The notes under the pieces: model-generated
Database searches by the model: none
Told to the model about the DNA's origin: nothing
The model's input: the letters and a program-made list of their open reading frames with translations, nothing else
NCBI GenBank assembly: GCA_900321425.1
Contig: ONWA01000030.1
Coordinates: 1-37,043 of the forward strand
Origin: an uncultured Prevotellaceae bacterium
GTDB lineage: Bacteria; Bacteroidota; Bacteroidia; Bacteroidales; Bacteroidaceae
Direction: 5' to 3'
Length of the DNA: 37,043 bases
Shown here: positions 31,771-37,043 of the stretch, one piece after another
How the letters are laid out: the number at the start of each line of letters is the position of its first letter
How positions within the stretch are numbered: the first letter of the stretch is position 1
Translations under genes and position numbers: made by a program

Positions 31771-33332
31771 GAAGGATTGCTATTTGATGATTCAATAATA
31801 TTCAGTTTCAATAATTGATCAATAATATCGCGATTATTACTCAAGCGAGGCACCTTGTTCTGTCCACCCAGTTTACCACGCAGCTTCATCCATTCGTTGA
31901 AGAGTCCCTGACGAGCCTCAACAATCTCAAGATGCTGCAAGGTGATGTTCTTATAGCGCTTCGCCTCATAGTCACTATTGATTTCCTGCAGACGACGGTC
32001 GAGCAAGGAGGCAAACTGCGACAAGTCGGCAGGGGCTTTCGAAAACTCGATGAGCCACTGGTGACGACAACGAGCCTGATTGTCCATATAGACAGGAGCA
32101 GCGGTATACTCCAGCACCTCAGCACCTGTCTGCTGACAGGCATACGCCAGTCCTTGTTCGGCATTATCCACAATGAGTTCCTCACCAAAAGCATTGATAA
32201 AATGCTTGGTGCGACCCGTGATAATGAACTTATACGGATTGGTGGAAGTGAACATCACCGTATCGCCAATCTCATAGCGCCAAAGACCACACGAGGTGGT
32301 GATCAGCATCGCATAGTTCTTACCCGTTTCCACACCCCATAACGGAACGATGTTGCCAGAGCCAGACTCTCCAGAATTCCCTGTGAGATCCATAAACTCA
32401 TAGAACACGTCGTAGTCGGCCATCAACAGCATCGACTTGTCTGTTGGGTCATCTTGCAGACCGAAGAAGCCCTCACTGGCATTATACGTCTCCATATAAT
32501 GCATATTGGGAGAGGTGATCAGCTGCTCATACTGTTTGCGATAAGGGGTAAACGCCACACCACCATGGAAAAACACCTCAATGTTGGGCCACACCTCTTC
32601 CAAATGCGTCTTCCCTGATATTTCCATCATACGAGTGAGTACAGACAACATCCACGACGGCACGCCACTGATATTGGTCACATTCTTATGCAGTGCTTCC
32701 TGAGCAATCATTTCACGCTTAGACTCAAAATCGCTGAGAAGCGCCGTTTTCTTCTTGGGCACACGAACCAGATTCACCAAGGGATTGATATTCTCGATGA
32801 GAATAGCACTGAGGTCACCAACCAACGAGTCCTTCAGGTTATAATTGGGGGCATGACTACCTCCAAGAATCAAGGCACGTCCATCGAACAGCCGACTATT
32901 GGGATTGTTCTTTAGATAGAGTGCCACTGCATCCTTACCTCCTGCATAGTGAATATATTTCAGTCCATCAGAAGAGACGGGGATGAACTTCGACTTATCA
33001 TTGGTAGTACCTGAAGACTTCGCATACCATCGTACCTGTCCAGGCCAGAGTACATCACGCTCGCCTTGCCGCATACGGTCGATGTCATTCTTCAACTCCT
33101 CATAGGTATTGACTGGCACATGTTTGACAAACTCGTCATAGCCATTTATTCTGTCGAACACATGGTTACGTCCATATTCTGTATTTTGTGCCCGCTCCAG
33201 TAAAGTCTGTAGCACATCGTGTTGCAGTTCCTCACTGTGGGTGAGCATCTTCTCTAACTCCCGTTGGCGGGGTTCGAAGAATTTTCTGATGATGCTCGTC
33301 AAAGTGATCATACGCTTCGTTGTTTGGTTCAA
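31767..33332 (-). CDS. GH3 auxin-responsive promoter family protein
   Basis: 521 residues. Matches the bacterial members of the plant GH3 family, acyl-adenylating enzymes of the ANL-like fold that join acids to amino acids. YAKSSGTTNDKSKFIPVS (about 104-121) is the nucleotide-binding P-loop-like motif; YNASEGFFGLQDD (about 285-297) contains the second ATP motif; YEIGDTVMFTSTNPYKFIITGRTKHFINAFGEEL covers the third, cited here only by YEIGDTV and GRTKHFINAFGEE. The real substrate in bacteria is unknown. It lies 5 bases after rnc and overlaps the next gene by four bases. Confidence 0.87.
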   Translation of the reverse strand: MNQTTKRMITLTSIIRKFFEPRQRELEKMLTHSEELQHDVLQTLLERAQNTEYGRNHVFDRINGYDEFVKHVPVNTYEELKNDIDRMRQGERDVLWPGQVRWYAKSSGTTNDKSKFIPVSSDGLKYIHYAGGKDAVALYLKNNPNSRLFDGRALILGGSHAPNYNLKDSLVGDLSAILIENINPLVNLVRVPKKKTALLSDFESKREMIAQEALHKNVTNISGVPSWMLSVLTRMMEISGKTHLEEVWPNIEVFFHGGVAFTPYRKQYEQLITSPNMHYMETYNASEGFFGLQDDPTDKSMLLMADYDVFYEFMDLTGNSGESGSGNIVPLWGVETGKNYAMLITTSCGLWRYEIGDTVMFTSTNPYKFIITGRTKHFINAFGEELIVDNAEQGLAYACQQTGAEVLEYTAAPVYMDNQARCRHQWLIEFSKAPADLSQFASLLDRRLQEINSDYEAKRYKNITLQHLEIVEARQGLFNEWMKLRGKLGGQNKVPRLSNNRDIIDQLLKLNIIESSNSNPS

Positions 33333-33337
33333 CTTCC

Positions 33338-34381
33338 TTATAATTCTGCATGAGCCGCCTGATAGGCAGCTTCCTCAGCCTCCTGGATAATCTCTTCACG
33401 GGATTTCTCCTTGGATACTGCTTGGATGTCCGACAAATCAAACTCATCGGATTCCTGAGGTTGATTGGTCTTCTGCTGAACAGGAGCCTCTGTTTTCGCC
33501 TCTATCTTATCAAGTACTGGAGTAGTGGGTTTACTGTCGCTGATGAAGAAATTCTGGTCCTCCTCCACGTTGGGCACATTCTCTACAGGTTCTTCTTCCA
33601 TCTTCGTGCGATTGGTCTTAGCGTCGAACACCTCATTCACAAACTGTGGTTCACGACGCAGGCGCAATAGTGTCTCCTTGGCAGCCAACTGCTGTGCCTC
33701 TTTCTTAGAATAGCCTTCTCCAGGCTCACCAGCCACTCCTTCAAGTTTGGTGATGAAACGAAAGGTAGGACTACCTGTCTTGTCTGTCTTCTGCTCCAAC
33801 AATTCGAAATCCAAATGGATGCGATTACGCTGGCTCCACTCAATCAGTTTGGATTTGAAGTTAACTTCCTTGTATGCCACCTTATCGATATTGATAATGT
33901 TGCCCAGAATACGTTGGCGCATGAAGAACATACAAGCATCATATCCCCTGTCCAGATAGAGAGCGCCCACCAATGCCTCGAAAGCATTGCCACTCACATA
34001 GCTGTTGTGCGACTTGCCCTGTCCAGACGAAAGGATCAATCTGGTAATCCCTGTCTCCTCTGCCAGTTTGTTGAGCGTCTCACGCTGTACCAGTTTACTA
34101 CGTGTATTTGTCAGGAATCCTTCACGTTTTCCTTCAAAATGAGAATATACAATATCACCCACGACAGCATCGAGGATGGCATCGCCCAAGAACTCCAACC
34201 GTTCGTTGTTGAGGGGTTTCCCTTTCTCGTTACGACGGCTAACACTCTTATGCATCAAGGCAAGCTTATAGTAGGCTATCTGATGGGGATAGAGTCCTAT
34301 GATATCATAGAGAGCAGAAAAAAGCTCCTTATCCTTGCGGAAAGGGAGCTTTATGCGATCGATGATATTATCAAGCCTCAT
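33338..34381 (-). CDS. rnc: Ribonuclease III with long acidic C-terminal tail
   Basis: 347 residues from ATG 34381. It cleaves double-stranded RNA in rRNA processing and mRNA turnover. The signature NERLEFLGDAILDAVVGD (59-76) and FEALVGALYLDRGYD (134-148, metal ligand Glu136) are intact; the dsRNA-binding domain covers about 175-243 (KSKLIEWSQ to KETLLRLR). About 100 further residues, rich in Glu, Pro and Gln, follow; most RNase III enzymes end near the dsRNA-binding domain. The start overlaps the end of fabF by 11 bases (ATGAGGCTTGA), indicating translational coupling; an upstream ATG at 34417 lies inside fabF. Confidence 0.93.
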   Translation of the reverse strand: MRLDNIIDRIKLPFRKDKELFSALYDIIGLYPHQIAYYKLALMHKSVSRRNEKGKPLNNERLEFLGDAILDAVVGDIVYSHFEGKREGFLTNTRSKLVQRETLNKLAEETGITRLILSSGQGKSHNSYVSGNAFEALVGALYLDRGYDACMFFMRQRILGNIINIDKVAYKEVNFKSKLIEWSQRNRIHLDFELLEQKTDKTGSPTFRFITKLEGVAGEPGEGYSKKEAQQLAAKETLLRLRREPQFVNEVFDAKTNRTKMEEEPVENVPNVEEDQNFFISDSKPTTPVLDKIEAKTEAPVQQKTNQPQESDEFDLSDIQAVSKEKSREEIIQEAEEAAYQAAHAEL

Positions 34382-35633
34382 ACTTCTTAAATACCACACA
34401 AGCATTATGGCCACCAAAACCGAATGTATTACTCAGTCCGGCGCGTACCACACGCTTCTGTGCTTTATTGAAGGTGAAGTTCAAATTGTAGTCAATCTCC
34501 TCATCCTTATCATCCTCCTCATGGTTGATCGTAGGAGGAATGATATCATCGTGAATAGCGAGGACCGTTGCCATCGCTTCTACTGCGCCGGCAGCACCCA
34601 ACAGGTGGCCTGTCATTGACTTCGTGGAAGAGATATTCAGCTGATAGGCTGAGTCGCCAAAAACATCCTTAATAGCCTTCGCCTCAGAGATATCGCCCAC
34701 ATGAGTACTTGTACCATGCACATTGATATAGTCGATTTCCTCGGGCTTCATGCCTGCATCCTCAAGCGCATTCTTCATCACAAGTTTAGCGCCCAAGCCT
34801 TCCGGGTGAGAAGCCGTAATATGATGTGCGTCGGCACTCATGCCGGCTCCCACCATCTCTGCATAGATCTTTGCACCGCGAGCCTTGGCATGCTCCAATT
34901 CCTCAAGAATCAGACAGCCAGCACCCTCGCCGATGACGAATCCGTCGCGACTGGCACTAAAAGGACGACTGGCCTTCTCAGGCTCATCATTGCGGGTAGA
35001 CAAAGCATGCATACCATTGAATCCACCCACACCTGTCTCGCAGATAGCAGCCTCAGCACCACCAGCAACGATGGCATTGGCCTTGCCCAGACGAATCAGG
35101 TTGAAGGCATCAGCAAGCGCGTTTGATGAAGAAGCACAGGCAGAAGCCGTAATGTAGTTGGGGCCGTGGAAACCATACATGATGGAAATCTGACCAGCCG
35201 CAATGTCTGCAATCATCTTGGGGATGAAGAATGGATTGAACTTAGGGCCCTTCTCACGGTTGACAACATAGTTCTCAACCTCGTCTTGATAGGTCTTAAT
35301 ACCTCCAATACCTACACCAAAGACAACACCGATACGATCCTTGTCTTCAGCCTCTAAGTCCATACCACAATCCTTGACAGCCTGCATAGCTGCCACTACG
35401 GCAAACTGCGTATAGCGATCCATCTTACGCGCTTCCTTGCGGTCTACATATTCGGTGATGTCGAAATTCTTCACCTCACAAGCAAACTGGGTCTTAAACT
35501 TTGATGCATCGAAAAGTGTAATAGGTGCGGCACCACTCACTCCGTTCAGCAAGTTTTTCCACATCTCCTCAGGAGTGTTGCCCACTGGCGTTACAGCGCC
35601 AAGACCTGTTACAACAACTCTTTTTAATTCCAT
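34371..35633 (-). CDS. fabF: Beta-ketoacyl-ACP synthase II
   Basis: 420 residues, the usual length. It condenses malonyl-ACP with acyl-ACP in fatty-acid elongation. The Cys-His-His triad is complete: Cys166 (TASACASSSNA), His306 (VHGTSTHVGD) and His343 (SMTGHLLGAAGA). The C-terminal GFGGHNACVVFKKY is standard. It follows acpP and precedes rnc in the classic Bacteroidota order. A hairpin in the acpP-fabF gap may reduce read-through into this gene. Confidence 0.97.
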   Translation of the reverse strand: MELKRVVVTGLGAVTPVGNTPEEMWKNLLNGVSGAAPITLFDASKFKTQFACEVKNFDITEYVDRKEARKMDRYTQFAVVAAMQAVKDCGMDLEAEDKDRIGVVFGVGIGGIKTYQDEVENYVVNREKGPKFNPFFIPKMIADIAAGQISIMYGFHGPNYITASACASSSNALADAFNLIRLGKANAIVAGGAEAAICETGVGGFNGMHALSTRNDEPEKASRPFSASRDGFVIGEGAGCLILEELEHAKARGAKIYAEMVGAGMSADAHHITASHPEGLGAKLVMKNALEDAGMKPEEIDYINVHGTSTHVGDISEAKAIKDVFGDSAYQLNISSTKSMTGHLLGAAGAVEAMATVLAIHDDIIPPTINHEEDDKDEEIDYNLNFTFNKAQKRVVRAGLSNTFGFGGHNACVVFKKYEA

Positions 35634-35677
35634 ATTCTTCAGTTAAATGAACCGTAATCTGATAGCAAAACAAGAAA

Positions 35678-35720
35678 TTTGCTGCCGCCTTCCTAAAGAA
35701 TAGGACAAAACGGCAGCAAA
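35678..35720 (-). terminator. Hairpin between acpP and fabF, possible attenuator
   Basis: TTTGCTGCCG (35678-35687) pairs perfectly with CGGCAGCAAA (35711-35720); an inner stem TCCTA/TAGGA with loop AAGAA sits in the interior. On the minus strand it lies 28 bases after acpP and is followed by TTTCTTGTTTTG, a T-rich tract. It looks like a partial terminator inside an operon. Confidence 0.7.
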
Positions 35721-35748
35721 ATTCTCATTTCTTACTTTTCACCTTATA

Positions 35749-35982
35749 TTATTTATTTTCCTCAATGTAAGCAATGGCATCACCTACAGTACTGATCTTC
35801 TCTGCCTTGTCGTCAGGAATAGAGATACCAAACTCCTTCTCAAACTCCATGATCAACTCTACAGTATCCAGTGAGTCTGCTCCCAGATCATTTGTAAAAC
35901 TTGCCTCTGGCTTAACTTCTGATTCATCAACACCGAGTTTATCAACGATAATTGCCTTTACTTTGCTTTCAATTTCTGACAT
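35749..35982 (-). CDS. acpP: Acyl carrier protein
   Basis: 77 residues, acidic, standard ACP length. Ser37 in [18 protein letters not shown] is the phosphopantetheine attachment site. It carries acyl chains through fatty-acid synthesis and interacts with FabF, encoded next. A strong Bacteroidota promoter lies about 70 bases upstream, and a hairpin follows the gene, as expected for a protein needed in great excess over its enzymes. Confidence 0.97.
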   Translation of the reverse strand: MSEIESKVKAIIVDKLGVDESEVKPEASFTNDLGADSLDTVELIMEFEKEFGISIPDDKAEKISTVGDAIAYIEENK

Positions 35983-36054
35983 AATTGTAAATTTTAATGT
36001 TAATATTGATTTCTTTTTCTATCAAACAACAGGGTTCTGTCGTTTTTCGGGTGC

Positions 36055-36086
36055 AAAGTAACAACAATTAATTCAGTTACGCAAAC
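36055..36086 (-). promoter_or_regulatory. Promoter of the acpP-fabF-rnc operon
   Basis: Minus strand TTTG (36083-36086), 20 bases, then TTACTTTG (36055-36062), one base off the TAnnTTTG form. The leader before acpP would be about 70 bases. Confidence 0.65.
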
Positions 36087-36112
36087 TTTTCGATAAAAAA
36101 CTGCCATATTAT

Positions 36113-36139
36113 TGCACATTATGGGGTATATTGTGCAAC
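36113..36139. promoter_or_regulatory. Dyad TTGCACA / TGTGCAA between divergent promoters
   Basis: Perfect 7-base inverted repeat (36113-36119 and 36133-36139) with a 13-base spacer, in the 262-base divergent region between acpP and the DUF4254 gene. It lies upstream of both promoters and could bind a regulator; no regulator can be named. Confidence 0.35.
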
Positions 36140-36197
36140 TAAAAACGTTTTTCTCTTGTGCTGTCAACACCCTTTTCTTAAAAAAACAATGAATTTG

Positions 36198-36228
36198 TTG
36201 GAAGTTTGAAAAACTTTAAGTAGCTTTG
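36198..36228 (+). promoter_or_regulatory. Promoter of the DUF4254-rubredoxin genes
   Basis: TTG (36198-36200), 20 bases, then TAGCTTTG (36221-36228), leaving a short leader before ATG 36245. Confidence 0.68.
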
Positions 36229-36244
36229 CAAAAAATATAAGCAT

Positions 36245-36850
36245 ATGACGTTTTCACAACAAGCAAACGCAATCTTTGGACAAGTGATTAGTGACTACCA
36301 CCTGACAGATCATGTGGATGCCACTATTCATAATCCTTACAAGCAGGCTTCCATCGAGTACCAACTATACCTCAAATGCTGGATAGATACTGTGCAGTGG
36401 CACTTGGAAGATATCATCCGCGATCCCAACATCTCGCCCGTCGAGGCTTTGGCCATCAAGCGCCGCATCGACAAGAGTAACCAGGACCGTACAGACCTGG
36501 TGGAAGAGATTGACTCTTACTTCCGTCAGCAGTACAAGGAAGTGGAGCCCCTACCCGATGCCCGCCTGAACACAGAAAGTCCAGCATGGGCCATCGATCG
36601 TCTCAGTATCTTGGCGCTGAAGATATATCACATGCAGGAACAGGTGAAGCGCGAGGATGCTTCTGCCGAACACATCGCTAAATGCGAGGCAAAGCTTGAG
36701 GTACTTTTGGAGCAACAGACAGACTTGTCGCTGTCTATCGACCAACTCTTGGAGGATATTCAGGCTGGACGGAAATACATGAAGGTATATCGCCAGATGA
36801 AAATGTACAACGACCCTGCTACCAATCCGATTCTTTATCAAAAGAAATAA
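36245..36850 (+). CDS. DUF4254 domain-containing protein
   Basis: 201 residues, soluble, largely helical. NPYKQASIEYQLYLKCWIDTVQWHLEDIIRDP is cited only in part: KCWIDTVQWHLEDIIRDP (about 44-61), IKRRIDKSNQDRTDLVEEID and SPAWAIDRLSILALKIYHM mark the DUF4254 family, which occurs in Bacteroidota and often lies near glycosyltransferases. Its biochemical role is unknown. It has its own promoter and is followed after 30 bases by rubredoxin. Confidence 0.85.
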   Translation: MTFSQQANAIFGQVISDYHLTDHVDATIHNPYKQASIEYQLYLKCWIDTVQWHLEDIIRDPNISPVEALAIKRRIDKSNQDRTDLVEEIDSYFRQQYKEVEPLPDARLNTESPAWAIDRLSILALKIYHMQEQVKREDASAEHIAKCEAKLEVLLEQQTDLSLSIDQLLEDIQAGRKYMKVYRQMKMYNDPATNPILYQKK

Positions 36851-36880
36851 TAACATTATTAACCCCTAAACAATGCAGTA

Positions 36881-37042
36881 ATGAAAAAGTATGTTTGTGA
36901 AGTCTGCGGTTATGTGTATGACCCAGCAGTAGGAGACCCCGACAGTGGTATCGAGCCAGGAACAGCATTCGAGGATATCCCCGAGGATTGGGTATGCCCT
37001 GTTTGCGGCGTAGGCAAAGACCAGTTCTCCGTAGAGGAGTAA
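36881..37042 (+). CDS. Rubredoxin
   Basis: 53 residues, complete, from ATG 36881 to TAA 37040-37042. A one-iron electron carrier. The two iron-binding knuckles are Cys6-x-x-Cys9-Gly ([10 protein letters not shown]) and Cys39-Pro-x-Cys42-Gly ([11 protein letters not shown]); the conserved [19 protein letters not shown] lies between them. In anaerobes rubredoxin commonly serves oxygen or peroxide detoxification. Partner genes would be beyond the window edge, one base after this stop. Confidence 0.97.
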   Translation: MKKYVCEVCGYVYDPAVGDPDSGIEPGTAFEDIPEDWVCPVCGVGKDQFSVEE

Positions 37043-37043
37043 A

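Noticed and set aside
1-37043. tRNA or rRNA genes, insertion sequences and prophage genes
   Set aside because: None was found by eye: no cloverleaf with a CCA-side acceptor, no rRNA-like conserved stretch, no transposase or integrase motif in any frame.

Overview
The window reads as chromosomal DNA of a Bacteroidales bacterium, most likely a Prevotella/Segatella-type member of the Prevotellaceae. The reasons are the Bacteroidota promoter form (TTTG, about 20 bases, then TAnnTTTG) in front of many genes, Bacteroidota-restricted families (LruC/DUF4842 lipoproteins, DUF2851, DUF4254, S46 dipeptidyl-peptidase, bacterial GH3, fused SpmA-SpmB), and the gene order acpP-fabF-rnc and dapB-lepB-lepB-wbqC. 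No tRNA, rRNA, CRISPR array, insertion sequence or prophage was seen.

Layout. 1-1110: decayed ground, with a frameshifted CPBP protease gene, a likely remnant of a TonB-receptor N-terminus, and a block of short repeats ending in a hairpin. 1110-5531 (minus): aspA, dcuB and an outer-membrane barrel protein; aspartase plus C4-dicarboxylate exchanger supports aspartate-to-fumarate/succinate metabolism. 5749-6903 (minus): fucO, divergent from a large LruC lipoprotein (7086-9419, plus), which faces a second LruC lipoprotein (9494-10774, minus) across a shared terminator. 10872-17108 (plus): SpmA-SpmB fusion, a flippase, a DPP7-type exopeptidase and an L-fucose permease. 17046-21016 (minus): DUF2851, acyl-CoA thioesterase, dprA and dusB; the end of dusB overlaps the end of fucP. 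21146-28953 (plus): dapB, active lepB, a lepB-like protein lacking its catalytic residues, wbqC, then a sugar-oxidation set (aldo/keto reductase, lactonase-type amidohydrolase, zinc dehydrogenase, GH105 hydrolase). 28957-35982 (minus): acpP, fabF, rnc, GH3-family protein, Ig-domain lipoprotein and DUF3108 protein, apparently one operon with a hairpin after acpP. 36245-37042 (plus): DUF4254 protein and rubredoxin, the latter ending at the window edge.

Most genes are housekeeping or common accessory genes. I did not find an obviously new defence or mobile system. The best leads are the catalytically dead signal-peptidase paralogue beside the active one; a possible non-phosphorylating deoxyhexose oxidation operon that complements fucP and fucO; tandem octamer and REP-like repeats that supply stop and start codons of neighbouring genes; promoter boxes so close to start codons that the mRNAs should be nearly leaderless; and a hairpin that may set the acpP:fabF expression ratio. 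All functional calls come from reading translations and motifs; no database search was run.
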